From Streptomyces sp. ISL-87 (GTDB lineage Bacteria; Actinomycetota; Actinomycetes; Streptomycetales; Streptomycetaceae): a stretch of DNA of 64,000 bases. A program made the position numbers and the translations under genes. Each line of letters opens with the position of its first letter. Position 1 is the stretch's first letter. The stretch covers positions 1 to 64,000 of the forward strand of contig NZ_JAGGOY010000025.1 in the NCBI RefSeq assembly GCF_018614095.1. The letters are read 5' to 3'. This document shows positions 1 to 7,832 of the stretch, piece after piece. The notes below the pieces were generated by a model. It was not told the origin of the DNA, ran no database searches, and saw nothing but the letters and a program-made list of their open reading frames with translations.

Positions 1-123
1 GCGGGCCGGGTGGGCCCCGGGTGGGCCCAGGGCGGGCCGGGCGGAGGCCCGGTGTGGGGCGGCGGCGCCACGGACGGGCGGCCCGGGTACCGGCGGCGAG
101 TCCGAGATGGCAGGCTTGTGCCC

Positions 124-489
124 GTGACCGAGATTGACGCAAAGATCGATGCCCTTGTCCCCGCATGGCTGTACCTCCCCGACATCGCCGAGATGCTCAA
201 CGTCGAGGTGACCCGGGTCCGCCAGATGGTCAAGGAAGGTCAGCTGCTCGCCGTGCGCCGCGGCGAGAACCGCTCCCTCCAGGTGCCCGCCCCCTTCATC
301 GACGGCGACAAGGTCGTCAAGGGCCTGGTCGGCCTGCTGACCGTGCTCCGGGACGACGGCTTCTCCGACGGCGAGATCCTGGAGTGGATGTTCACCGCCG
401 ACCCCACCCTGCCCGGCACCCCCGTGCAGGCACTGAGCGAGAATCGCGGCACGGAGGTGAAGCGCCGCGCTCAGGCGCTCGCCCTCTGA
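124..489 (+). CDS. Rv2175c-like helix-turn-helix DNA-binding protein
   Basis: The 121-residue product has a winged-helix-like N-terminal part (about residues 15-70, with YLPDIAEMLNVEVTRVRQMV as the putative recognition region) and a C-terminal domain ending in a basic helix. It resembles mycobacterial Rv2175c, a DNA-binding protein encoded near cell-envelope genes and a target of the kinase PknL; that partner is family knowledge and is not visible here. I chose GTG at 124 because the hexamer CAGGCT (111-116) lies 7 nt upstream and there is no Shine-Dalgarno, suggesting a leaderless start. GTG at 118 is an in-frame alternative. A hairpin at 513-548 separates it from thiE. Its target is unknown. 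Confidence 0.75.
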   Translation: MTEIDAKIDALVPAWLYLPDIAEMLNVEVTRVRQMVKEGQLLAVRRGENRSLQVPAPFIDGDKVVKGLVGLLTVLRDDGFSDGEILEWMFTADPTLPGTPVQALSENRGTEVKRRAQALAL

Positions 490-512
490 CCTGATCCGCA
501 TCCGCTCCATCA

Positions 513-548
513 GCGGTGTACGGGCCGAGAGCCCGGCCCGTACACCGC
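513..548 (+). terminator. 14-bp hairpin between the HTH gene and thiE
   Basis: GCGGTGTACGGGCC (513-526) pairs perfectly with GGCCCGTACACCGC (535-548) across an 8-nt loop. There is no T-tract, so it is either a Streptomyces-style U-less terminator or a leader structure ahead of thiE, whose ATG is 21 nt further on. Confidence 0.6.
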
Positions 549-569
549 CACCACCCCGGGGGTACACCC

Positions 570-1211
570 ATGCAGCAGCTGTCCGATGCCCGGCTCTACC
601 TCTGCACGGACGCCCGCAAGCGGCAGGGTGACCTCCCCGAGTTCCTCGACGCCGCCCTGGCCGGCGGCGTGGACATCGTCCAGCTCCGCGACAAGGGCAT
701 GGAGGCGGGCGAAGAGCTGGAACACCTCCAGGTCTTCGCCGAGGCGGCCCGCCGCCACGGCAAGCTGCTCGCCGTCAACGACCGCGCCGACGTCGCCCAC
801 GCCATCGGCTCCGACGTGCTGCACCTCGGCCAGGGCGACATCCCCGTACCCGCCGCCCGCGCCGTCCTCGGCAAGGCCGTGCTCATCGGGCGCTCCTGCC
901 ACGCCGAGGCCGAGGTCGACGCCGCCGTCGCCGAGCCCGGCGTGGACTACTTCTGCACCGGCCCCTGCTGGCCCACCCCCACCAAGCCCGGCCGCCACGC
1001 CCCCGGCCTCGGGCTCGTCCGGTACACCGCCTCGCTCGCCCAGGACCGGCCCTGGTTCGCGATCGGCGGTATCGACGGCACGAATCTGGACGAGGTGCTC
1101 GACGCCGGCGCCACCCGCGTCGTCGTGGTTCGCGCCATCACCGAGGCCTCCGACCCGGGTGCCGCGGCCGCCGACCTGGCCAAGCGCGTACGGGCCCGCG
1201 TTTCCTCGTAA
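570..1211 (+). CDS. thiE: thiamine-phosphate synthase
   Basis: Cytoplasmic TIM-barrel enzyme that joins HMP-pyrophosphate and the thiazole phosphate to give thiamine phosphate. The 213-residue product shows the family landmarks: VQLRDKG near residue 30 (diphosphate site), AVNDRAD near 70, DVLHLGQGD near 85, the [13 protein letters not shown] loop that closes on substrate, and AIGGID near 170. I chose ATG 570 over the upstream in-frame ATG 516 because 516 lies inside the hairpin and the fold begins only after 570; a GGGGG tract 8 nt upstream is the likely ribosome site. No TPP riboswitch core (CTGAGA) is seen upstream. metF follows 69 bp later but appears to have its own promoter. Confidence 0.92.
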   Translation: MQQLSDARLYLCTDARKRQGDLPEFLDAALAGGVDIVQLRDKGMEAGEELEHLQVFAEAARRHGKLLAVNDRADVAHAIGSDVLHLGQGDIPVPAARAVLGKAVLIGRSCHAEAEVDAAVAEPGVDYFCTGPCWPTPTKPGRHAPGLGLVRYTASLAQDRPWFAIGGIDGTNLDEVLDAGATRVVVVRAITEASDPGAAAADLAKRVRARVSS

Positions 1212-1245
1212 GTGTCCAAAAATGCGTCCAAGGGATGGACAGCAC

Positions 1246-1280
1246 TTCGGAGTCCGTCGGCCCCCGTCTAACCTGCCCGT
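1246..1280 (+). promoter_or_regulatory. metF promoter, leaderless arrangement
   Basis: TTCGGA (1246-1251), 17 bp, TAACCT (1269-1274), then 6 nt to the metF ATG. There is no purine-rich ribosome site, so transcription and translation probably start at the same base. Confidence 0.55.
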
Positions 1281-2195
1281 ATGGCCCTTGGTACCGCTTC
1301 CACCTGGACGGATCGTGCACGCACGGTCCGTGACCTGCTGGCGTCCGGGAGCTCCTACTCGTTCGAGTTCTGGGCCCCCAAGACCGAGAAGGGCCAGCGC
1401 AACCTCTGGGACGCGCTGCGCCGCGTCGAAGCGGTGGCCCCGAGCTTCGTCTCCGTCACGTACGGGGCCGGCGGCTCCACCCGCGACGGCACGGTCCGGG
1501 CCACCGAGCAGATCGCCGCGAACACCACCCTGACCCCGGTCGCGCACCTCACCGCCGTGGACCACTCCGTCGCCGAGCTGCGCCACGTCATCGGCCAGTT
1601 CGCCGACGTCGGCATCCGCAACATGCTCGCGCTGCGCGGAGACCCGCCGGGCGACCCCATGGGCCCCTGGGTGGCGCACCCCGAAGGCGTGCACTACGCC
1701 GCCGACTTGGTCCGCTTGCTGAAGGAGTCCGGCGACTTCTGCGTGGGCGTCGCGGCCTTCCCCGAGATGCACCCGCGCTCGGAGGACTGGGACACGGACA
1801 TCTGTCACTTCGTGGACAAGTGCCGCGCCGGTGCCGACTATGCGATCACCCAGATGTTCTTTGATCCGGAGAATTATCTGCGGCTGCGCGACAGCGTCCA
1901 GAAGGCGGGCTGCGAGACCCCTATCATCCCCGAGGTCATGCCTGTTGTGGGGATCAAGCAGCTCGACCGGCTGCCCCAACTGAGCACCGCAGTCTTCCCC
2001 GCGGCCGTGAAAGAGCGCATGCTCGCCGTCAAGGACGATCCGGCCGCTGTACGCTCCATTGGCATCGAGTTCGCCACGGAGTTCTGCGCGCGGCTGCTGT
2101 CCGAGGGTGTCCCGGGGCTGCACTTCATCACGCTGAACAATTCCACGGCGACTCTCGAGATCTACGAGAACCTGGGCCTGCACCAGCGGGCCTGA
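1281..2195 (+). CDS. metF: 5,10-methylenetetrahydrofolate reductase
   Basis: FAD enzyme that reduces 5,10-methylene-THF to 5-methyl-THF, the methyl donor for methionine synthesis. The 304-residue length is normal for bacterial MetF. Visible landmarks are FEFWAPKT (the Glu in this motif is the expected catalytic acid), [23 protein letters not shown] (FAD contact region), AAFPEMHP and [11 protein letters not shown]. The ATG is preceded by a -10-like TAACCT at 6 nt and no Shine-Dalgarno. Neither a SAM nor a cobalamin riboswitch is evident in the 69-bp gap after thiE. Confidence 0.93.
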   Translation: MALGTASTWTDRARTVRDLLASGSSYSFEFWAPKTEKGQRNLWDALRRVEAVAPSFVSVTYGAGGSTRDGTVRATEQIAANTTLTPVAHLTAVDHSVAELRHVIGQFADVGIRNMLALRGDPPGDPMGPWVAHPEGVHYAADLVRLLKESGDFCVGVAAFPEMHPRSEDWDTDICHFVDKCRAGADYAITQMFFDPENYLRLRDSVQKAGCETPIIPEVMPVVGIKQLDRLPQLSTAVFPAAVKERMLAVKDDPAAVRSIGIEFATEFCARLLSEGVPGLHFITLNNSTATLEIYENLGLHQRA

Positions 2196-2246
2196 TCGGC
2201 CGTCCCCCCGTTCCCGCGCCGGCGGCCGTACCGAGAGGGGCCTTGC

Positions 2247-3206
2247 ATGGGAATGACGGTCCTCTACATCGCGTTCGGTTTCGTCGCGTTGTGGCTGCTT
2301 GCCGAGGTCCTGATGCAGTACAAGGCCCGGCTGCGCTGGCGCCTGCTCGCCTTCGCCGGCTTCCTCGGCGTGGTCGCCGGGGTGGTGCTGCCCTCAGTGC
2401 TCGTCATCGGCGTCGGCGCGGCCGCTTTCGCCGTGGGCCAGACCCTGGTGACGCTCTCCTTCCGCAAGGGTTTCGAGGCCGGCTGGGCGCTGCGCCGCGG
2501 CGGGGAGCCCGTACGGCAGAACAGGCGGCGCCGCGCGGGCGGTCCGCGCCCGGCGCCCGTCCTGGAGGTGACCGGGCTGGAGTACGGGTCCCAGGCCCCG
2601 GACGGGGACGGCTCCGACGCCGACGAGCGGGATCAGCAGCCGCAGTTCCAGGCCGCCGCGGCCGAGGACGTCTACAGCCCTCAGCCGCTGCCCGACGACA
2701 CCGGCTCGTACGGGATCCAGAGCTTCGCCCCCACCGCCGGCACGGGGGAGACGGCGGGCTTCGCCTCGCCCTACACCACGGCCGAGCAGGACGCCCACCA
2801 GTACGCCGCGTACTACGACCCGCAGTCCCAGTCGCAGGGCGCCGGCTACGACTACACCACCGGCTACCCGGCGGGCGAGCAGCAGGTCTACGCCGCCTAC
2901 TCGGACCCGTACATCGGCACCGGCGGCGCGGTCTCCCCGCAGCAGCCCGCCAACTACGACGACTACGCGGCCTACACGGCCTACACGGCTTCCTCGTACA
3001 CCGACTACACCCCGGACCCCTACGCGACGCCCGCCGGGCAGCAGCAGTACTCCATGGACACCCCGCCCGGCGGGGTCTGGGTCCCGCACCAGCGGGATGT
3101 CGCGCAGCCCTACCCGGGCGAGGAGCAGGGTCAGTACCCGCAGCAGCAGCCGCAGGGGTACCCCTACCAGGGCGGCACGGGCGAGTACGAGCAGTACCGC
3201 TACTGA
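2247..3206 (+). CDS. membrane protein with a long Tyr/Gln/Pro-rich tail
   Basis: I do not recognise a named family. The 319-residue product has two hydrophobic helices (about 4-20 and 33-65) joined by a short basic loop, then a basic stretch (QNRRRRAGG) and about 200 residues of low-complexity sequence dominated by Tyr, Gln, Ala, Asp and Pro, with repeated AAY, YDP and YTxY elements. The helices imply a membrane anchor, with the disordered tail probably cytoplasmic because the junction is basic. GAGAGGGG 7 nt before ATG 2247 supports the start. It lies 51 bp after metF on the same strand and converges on the CrtI-like gene. Function unknown; such tails often mediate self-association, but that is conjecture here. 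Confidence 0.75.
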   Translation: MGMTVLYIAFGFVALWLLAEVLMQYKARLRWRLLAFAGFLGVVAGVVLPSVLVIGVGAAAFAVGQTLVTLSFRKGFEAGWALRRGGEPVRQNRRRRAGGPRPAPVLEVTGLEYGSQAPDGDGSDADERDQQPQFQAAAAEDVYSPQPLPDDTGSYGIQSFAPTAGTGETAGFASPYTTAEQDAHQYAAYYDPQSQSQGAGYDYTTGYPAGEQQVYAAYSDPYIGTGGAVSPQQPANYDDYAAYTAYTASSYTDYTPDPYATPAGQQQYSMDTPPGGVWVPHQRDVAQPYPGEEQGQYPQQQPQGYPYQGGTGEYEQYRY

Positions 3207-3280
3207 GAGCCACCGAGAGCTACTGACGCCGTCGGCGGTTACCGGCGGCTACGGCGGCTCACCGGCGCCTCACCGGCCGC

Positions 3281-4690
3281 TCACCGGGAGCCGCGGAAGT
3301 CCGCGCCCTCCACGATCAGCCCGGCCACCAGCGCCCCCGTCATCCCGGCGTGCGGGAGCCCGCCGCCGGGGTGCGCCCAGCCGCCCGCCAGGTACAGCCC
3401 GGGCAGGGCCGTGGTGTTCGCCGGGTGGAGCAGCCGGCCCCCGGCCCCCGCGAGGGCGGGCGCGGGGACGGAGCCGTCCACCGCGCCCGTGGCCTCGGCG
3501 ATGTCGCCGGGGGTGCGCAGCTCGTGCCACAGCAGCCGCTCCCGGAGCCCGGGGACAGCACGGGCGGCCGTGGTCAGCAGCTCCTCGGCGGAGGGCGCCG
3601 GCGACCCGGAACGCACGACGGCGTGCACGGTGACCGCCTCGTGCTCCGCGTCGGGCCGGGTGGCCGGGTCGTCGGGGCGCAGCACGGTGACCGAGTCCAG
3701 CAGGGTGCGGTGCACGGCGTCCCCTGGACGGGCGCCGCGCAGGGCGAGGAACAGGGTGTACCAGTCGGCGAGGCCCGTGTTCCGGGCGGGCGGGGAACCG
3801 GGTACCGGCGGGATCGACGGCGCGATCGGCAGCTGCCTCGGGTCCACCCCGCAGACCACGGCGTCGGCCGCCGCCTCGGTACCGTCGGCCAGCAGCAGCC
3901 CGGCCGCCCGGCCGCCCCGCGCGAGCACCTCCCGTACCTCCGCGCCGAAGACGAAGGCCACCTTCCGCTCCAGGCACCGCTCGTACACGGCGGTGGCCAG
4001 CGCCCGGATGCCGCCGCGCACGTACCAGCTGCCGAAGGTCTGCTCCATGTACGGCAGTACGGCCGCCGAGGCGGGCGCGGTCGCGGGATCGAGCCCGTAC
4101 GCGCCCACCCGCGCGGTGAGCAACTGCGCGAGCGGTCCGCCCAGCTCGCGGTCGGCCACCTCCGCGAGGGTCGGCGGCCGGCGGCGCAGCAGCCCGCTCT
4201 TGCGCAGCGCGGGGTACGGGTCGCCGCCCAGCGCCTGCCAGTCGGGGCGCAGCGGCTCCTCCAGCAGCGGGCGGCGGGTGGCGTCCCAGGCGTCCCGGGC
4301 GCGGCCCAGCACCGCGCTCCAGCGCTCCCCGGCGCCCGCGCCGAAGGTCTGGTCGAGGACGGCGGCGGCGCCGCCGCGCGAGGCGTTGGGGAGGGTGACC
4401 ACCGTGGCGTCGGCCAGGACGTGCCGGACGGCCGGGTCCACCTGGACCAGCTCGACGCAGTCCTCCAGCGGCCGCTTGCCGGTCTTCACGAACAGGTCGC
4501 GGTAGACGGCGGGCAGATGCAGCAGCCCGGGCCCCGTGTCGAAGGCGAAGCCGTCGCGCTCGTACCGGCCGACCGCGCCGCCGTACGTCGTCCCGCGCTC
4601 GTACACCGTCACCTGGTGGCCTGCCACGGCCAGCCGGGCCGCCGTCGCCATCGCGCCCATGCCGGCGCCGATCACCGCAATTCGTGCCAT
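3281..4690 (-). CDS. CrtI-like FAD-dependent oxidoreductase (phytoene desaturase superfamily)
   Basis: The 469-residue product opens with the dinucleotide-binding motif VIGAGMGAMATAARLA (residues 5-20), followed by the ERG acidic end of the second strand and FDTGPGLLHLP as in carotenoid desaturases. It ends with LPGLYLAGGWAHPGGGLPHA, the FAD-binding motif of CrtI/retinol-saturase proteins. No phytoene synthase, prenyl synthase or cyclase is adjacent, so the substrate cannot be read from context. The ATG has a -10-like TAGGCT (4698-4703, minus strand) 7 nt upstream, and the expected -35 zone consists of 10-bp tandem repeats. It follows the DUF4126 gene by 84 bp on the same strand. Confidence 0.82.
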   Translation of the reverse strand: MARIAVIGAGMGAMATAARLAVAGHQVTVYERGTTYGGAVGRYERDGFAFDTGPGLLHLPAVYRDLFVKTGKRPLEDCVELVQVDPAVRHVLADATVVTLPNASRGGAAAVLDQTFGAGAGERWSAVLGRARDAWDATRRPLLEEPLRPDWQALGGDPYPALRKSGLLRRRPPTLAEVADRELGGPLAQLLTARVGAYGLDPATAPASAAVLPYMEQTFGSWYVRGGIRALATAVYERCLERKVAFVFGAEVREVLARGGRAAGLLLADGTEAAADAVVCGVDPRQLPIAPSIPPVPGSPPARNTGLADWYTLFLALRGARPGDAVHRTLLDSVTVLRPDDPATRPDAEHEAVTVHAVVRSGSPAPSAEELLTTAARAVPGLRERLLWHELRTPGDIAEATGAVDGSVPAPALAGAGGRLLHPANTTALPGLYLAGGWAHPGGGLPHAGMTGALVAGLIVEGADFRGSR

Positions 4691-4697
4691 GCGGCTG

Positions 4698-4755
4698 AGC
4701 CTACCGAGCGGGACCGAGCGGGACCGAGCGGGACCGAGCGGGACCGAGCGGGACC
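4698..4755 (-). repeat. 10-bp tandem repeat immediately upstream of the CrtI-like -10 hexamer
   Basis: Plus-strand unit GGACCGAGCG is repeated four times exactly (4711-4750) with partial copies on both sides (from 4703 and to 4755). Read on the minus strand, the array abuts the -10-like TAGGCT at 4698-4703, so it covers the -35 and further upstream. A 10-bp period is close to one helical turn. Confidence 0.8.
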
Positions 4756-4774
4756 GGTGGGGGATCGAGGGAGG

Positions 4775-5413
4775 TCAGAAGGGCCGGCCGGGTGGTGGCG
4801 CCCCCGTGACGGCGCGGGCCTCGGCGGCCAGCCTCCTCTCCTCGCGACGCTGGGCGCGGCGGCGCAGGAACCGGCGGATCCGGCTCCAGAGGTAGATCAT
4901 CAGAGCCAGGCCGATGGCCAGCAGGACACCCGCGATGATCGCGGCGGCCTCGGGGTTGAATATCGCGAAGGTGATCAGCCCGGCCACGCCGAGGTCCTCG
5001 GCGATGCTCACCGCCACGTTGGTGAACGGCTCGGGCGAGCTGTTGATCGCCATCCGTGTGCCGGCCTTGACGAAATGGCTGGCCAGCGCCGTGGAGCCGC
5101 CGACCACCCCGGCCGTGATGTCGGAGAGCGAGCCGCTCTGCCCGGCCAGCAGCGCGCCGATCACCCCGCCGGACACCGGACGGATCACCGTGTGGACGGT
5201 GTCCCATATCGAGTCCACGTACGGGACCTTGTCGGCCACCGCCTCGCAGAGGAAGAGCACGGCGGCGATGATCAGCACGTCGGTACGTTGCAGCGACGCG
5301 GGGACCTCGTCGGTCAGACCCGTCCTGCCGAAGATGCCGAGCAGGAGGACCACGGCGTATGCGTTGATCCCACTGGCCCAGCCGCTGGTGAAGACCAGAG
5401 GGAGCACACTCAC
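4775..5413 (-). CDS. DUF4126 integral membrane protein
   Basis: The 212-residue protein has about five hydrophobic segments and the DUF4126 signature: LPLVFTSGWASGINAYAVVL at the N-terminus, a VPYVDSIWDTVHT loop, GGVIGALLAG, and SHFVKAGTRMAINSSPEPF, ending in a basic cytoplasmic tail. The family's function is undetermined. I start at GTG 5413 and not at the ATG 96 bases upstream, because the intervening DNA contains the terminator of the preceding gene (5470-5503) and because CATGAT lies 6 nt before this GTG. It probably shares little transcription with the DUF3040 gene upstream. Confidence 0.75.
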   Translation of the reverse strand: MSVLPLVFTSGWASGINAYAVVLLLGIFGRTGLTDEVPASLQRTDVLIIAAVLFLCEAVADKVPYVDSIWDTVHTVIRPVSGGVIGALLAGQSGSLSDITAGVVGGSTALASHFVKAGTRMAINSSPEPFTNVAVSIAEDLGVAGLITFAIFNPEAAAIIAGVLLAIGLALMIYLWSRIRRFLRRRAQRREERRLAAEARAVTGAPPPGRPF

Positions 5414-5454
5414 CGGATCATCATGCCCGTAGAACGGGTGATCCAGTAGGCCCT

Positions 5455-5503
5455 GCGGAAAAGAAGAACGAGGGGACGGGCGCCTGGCGGCGGCCGTCCC
5501 CTC
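5455..5503 (-). terminator. intrinsic terminator of the DUF3040 gene
   Basis: GAGGGGACGG (5470-5479) pairs with CCGTCCCCTC (5494-5503). On the minus strand the stem is followed by GTTCTTCTTTTCC, an unusually T-rich run for this genome. It sits 18 nt after the DUF3040 stop codon. Confidence 0.8.
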
Positions 5504-5521
5504 ATCCACATCCTGTGGGGC

Positions 5522-5923
5522 TCACTGCCCCTGTTCATCGCGGCGGCGCTGCCACCGTTCCTCGATTCGGTTCATCATCGACCGACGCTGCCGGTTCTGG
5601 CCGTGGGCCGAACCGCTTGCACTGCCGGAGACGGGCTGCTCGCCAGGCTTGGGCGCCTTGCGCCAACCGGTGACCACGAGAACGGTGCAGCCCAGCATGA
5701 CGAGGAAGCCCACCACGCTGATCCAGAGCACGTTCGGAATGATCACACCGGTCATGAGGAGCGCGATACCCACCACAATGCCTGCGACTGCCATGTAGAC
5801 CCGTCGCCGGGTGTACGTGCGCAGTCCGCTTCCCTCAAGCGCTGTCGCGAACTTGGGATCTTCGGCGTACAGCGCTCGCTCCATCTGCTCGAGCATTCGC
5901 TGCTCGTGCTCCGAGAGCGGCAC
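5522..5923 (-). CDS. DUF3040 small membrane protein
   Basis: The 133-residue protein starts PLSEHEQRMLEQME, the hallmark of actinobacterial DUF3040 proteins, has two adjacent transmembrane helices (about residues 45-85) and ends in a basic, Arg/Gln-rich cytoplasmic tail. Function unknown; the family is common in actinomycetes and usually single-gene. GTG 5923 is chosen because AGGAGG sits 6 nt upstream; the in-frame ATG 15 bases earlier would lie inside that ribosome site. A plausible promoter (5976-6004) and a 17-bp tandem repeat lie upstream, and a T-tailed terminator follows the stop. Confidence 0.82.
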   Translation of the reverse strand: MPLSEHEQRMLEQMERALYAEDPKFATALEGSGLRTYTRRRVYMAVAGIVVGIALLMTGVIIPNVLWISVVGFLVMLGCTVLVVTGWRKAPKPGEQPVSGSASGSAHGQNRQRRSMMNRIEERWQRRRDEQGQ

Positions 5924-5975
5924 GGGAGTCCTCCTCATCCGTCGGTCGCGGGGGTAGCGACCAGGGGTCCCCTTC

Positions 5976-6004
5976 AGGATAGGCGGGGAATCGCCCCCGT
6001 GACA
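5976..6004 (-). promoter_or_regulatory. putative DUF3040 promoter
   Basis: On the minus strand TGTCAC (5999-6004) is followed by 17 bp and TATCCT (5976-5981). This would give a leader of about 45 nt carrying the AGGAGG ribosome site. Confidence 0.5.
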
Positions 6005-6039
6005 CCCGCCCTCTACGCCACGTTTCGAAAACCGGCCTT

Positions 6040-6158
6040 GCCTGAAAACAAGCACGGCCTGAAAACAAGCACGGCCTGAAAACAAGCACGGCCTCAAAAC
6101 AAGCACTGCCTGAATCCAGGTACTGCCTGAATCCAGGTACTGCCTGAATCCGGGTGCT
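6040..6158. repeat. seven 17-bp direct repeats in two sub-types
   Basis: Seven contiguous 17-bp units. Units 1-3 are identical (GCCTGAAAACAAGCACG), unit 4 differs at two positions, units 5-6 are GCCTGAATCCAGGTACT, and unit 7 differs from these at two positions. The array ends about 35 bp upstream of the putative DUF3040 -35. The A-rich half-units stand out against the G+C-rich background. The remaining bases 6159-6307 show nothing I can name. Confidence 0.9.
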
Positions 6159-6307
6159 GCGCCAAACCGTACCGCCGCAGGCGCGGTCACTGAGGCGCTT
6201 ATTCCCCAATGACCCGGTCACCATGCCGGTCGGTGCCCCCGATCATACGGGGCGGACCGCCGGTTCGGCGGGTCTCCGGCCGACTGGCTCCCGGCATGCG
6301 TCGCAGA

Positions 6308-7066
6308 TCAGGCGGGCTTCTCGCCAAGGACGTGCAGCTGCGTGGCGACCGCGTGGAAGGCGGGCAGCTCGGCGGCGGCCTCCTCCAGGCGCAGCAGTGC
6401 CTCGACGGCGCCCGGCTCGGTGTCCACCAGGACGCCGGGGACCAGGTCGGCGAAGACCCGGACGCCGTGCACCGCGCCGACCTCCAGGCCGGCCCCGCCG
6501 ACCAGTTCGGCGAGCTGCTCGGCGGTGAAGCGGCGCGGCATCGGGTCGCCGGAGCCCCAGCGGCCGGCCGGGTCGGTCAGCGCGGTACGGGCCTCGGTGA
6601 AGTGGCCGGCCAGCGCGCGGGCCAGGACGGCCCCGCCGAGGCCGGCGCCGAGCAGGCTGAGGATGCCGCCGGGGCGCAGGGCGGCGACCGCGTTGGCCAC
6701 ACCCTCGGCCGGGTCGTCCACGTACTCCAGCACGCCGTGGCAGAGCACCACGTCGTAGGCGTCCCGGTCGACGACGTCCAGCAGGCCCTGGGCATCACCC
6801 TGTACACCGCGGACCAGGTCGGCCACGCCTGCCTCGGCGACGCGGCGTTCCAGCCCGAACAGCGCGTTCGGGCTGGGGTCGACCACGGTGACCCGGTGGC
6901 CCAGCCGGGCCACCGGCACCGCGAACTTGCCTGTGCCGCCGCCGGTGTCCAGCACGTCGAGCACATCCCGCCCGGTCGCCTTCACCCGGCGGTCGAGGGC
7001 CTCCTTGAGGACCTCCCACACCACGGCGGTGCGAAGGGAGGCGCGGGGGCGGGAAGTGTCCGACAC
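6308..7066 (-). CDS. class I SAM-dependent methyltransferase
   Basis: The 252-residue protein has a Rossmann methyltransferase fold: motif I LDTGGGTGKFAVPVA (about residues 39-53), acidic VVDPSP at the end of strand 2, GDAQGL near 91, and DVVLCHGVLEYVDDP as motif IV, followed by RPGGILSLLG. The nearest well-known relatives are CmoM/UbiE-type enzymes, but the substrate cannot be inferred. GTG 7066 is supported by GAGGAG about 9 nt upstream. It lies 73 bp downstream of, and on the same strand as, the HEPN gene, so the two may be co-transcribed. Confidence 0.85.
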   Translation of the reverse strand: MSDTSRPRASLRTAVVWEVLKEALDRRVKATGRDVLDVLDTGGGTGKFAVPVARLGHRVTVVDPSPNALFGLERRVAEAGVADLVRGVQGDAQGLLDVVDRDAYDVVLCHGVLEYVDDPAEGVANAVAALRPGGILSLLGAGLGGAVLARALAGHFTEARTALTDPAGRWGSGDPMPRRFTAEQLAELVGGAGLEVGAVHGVRVFADLVPGVLVDTEPGAVEALLRLEEAAAELPAFHAVATQLHVLGEKPA

Positions 7067-7139
7067 GGCTGATGGCTCCTCGGCGCGGTAAGGGTGAGCG
7101 GTCCGAGCCCCACCCTATTGCCTCCGGCAGCCGGGCATC

Positions 7140-7625
7140 TCATCCCGCGTTCGGACGCTCCGGACGCGGCTGCGGCAAGGCCTGGGCGGCCGTCGGACGG
7201 AGGGCCAGCATCCGCTCCACCAGGCGCACGAACATCGCCACCTCGCGCACCAGGTCGTCCGCGTCCCGGCTGCTCGCCGCATCCCGTATGCCTGCCTCGG
7301 CCCGGGCCCGGCGGGCGGCGCCGGAGGCGAACAGGGCGCTCCACTCGGTCAGCTCCGGCGCTATCTCCGGGAGGACCTCCCAGGCGCTGCGGATCCGGGG
7401 CCGCCGCCGCGGGTTCACCGGTTCGGGCCGCCCGCGCGCGGCCAGCACGGCCGCGGCGGCGCGCAGCGCGGCGAGATGGGCGGTGGCGTACCGCTCGTTG
7501 GGCCGGGGCAGTCCCGCGGCCTCGGCCAGGCCGCTGCGGGCTTTGGCGAGCAGGTCGAGGGCAGCCGGCGGGGCCACCGACTTCCGGGGGACGGGGTGGA
7601 CAGGGGACGGGGACGGTGTGGCCAT
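7140..7625 (-). CDS. HEPN-domain protein, SAV_6107-like
   Basis: The 161-residue, mostly helical protein contains RYATAH (residues 45-50), which fits the Rx4-6H motif of HEPN ribonucleases, within an Ala-rich helix. A second helical part runs from about 80 to 145 (SAWEVLPEIAPELTEW and DLVREVAMFVRLVERML). The SAV_6107 HEPN family is widespread in Streptomyces and uncharacterised. ATG 7625 has AGGAGG 6 nt upstream. No nucleotidyltransferase (MNT) partner is adjacent; the downstream neighbour is a SAM methyltransferase. It is divergent from the ATPase/Pip operon. RNase activity is an inference from the motif alone. Confidence 0.78.
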   Translation of the reverse strand: MATPSPSPVHPVPRKSVAPPAALDLLAKARSGLAEAAGLPRPNERYATAHLAALRAAAAVLAARGRPEPVNPRRRPRIRSAWEVLPEIAPELTEWSALFASGAARRARAEAGIRDAASSRDADDLVREVAMFVRLVERMLALRPTAAQALPQPRPERPNAG

Positions 7626-7793
7626 GACGAACCTCCTGTCGTTGCGGTGTTGCTGTCGCGTTGTCCTGACTTGTCGTGGTGCGTGGATCCATCGTGACGG
7701 CCCCCACTGACAATCGCGCTGACCTGCGGTTTTGATCTCGCTGTCCGGGTAACTGCCCCCTTGCGCGCGGCGGGTTCGGACGGGGATGCTAGT

Positions 7794-7819
7794 TTTTGAA
7801 CTGACCAGTCAGTTCAAAA
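7794..7819. promoter_or_regulatory. palindromic TetR-type operator
   Basis: TTTTGAACTGAC (7794-7805) and GTCAGTTCAAAA (7808-7819) form perfect 12-bp arms around a CA centre, ending 13 bp before the ATPase GTG. The core TGAC/GTCA resembles many TetR-family operators. The obvious candidate ligand is the TetR protein encoded at the end of this operon. Confidence 0.75.
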
Positions 7820-7832
7820 GGGAGGGGACGGC

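Noticed and set aside
516..569. TPP riboswitch or upstream thiE start
   Set aside because: No THI-box core (CTGAGA) is present; the upstream ATG lies in a hairpin and adds no homologous sequence.
2243..3226. Arg/Ala-rich alternative frame over the Tyr/Gln-rich protein
   Set aside because: Composition is typical of a shadow frame. The other frame has transmembrane helices, a ribosome site and plausible codon use.
6040..6158. Possible CRISPR array
   Set aside because: The 17-bp units are directly contiguous with no unique spacers, and no cas genes are near.
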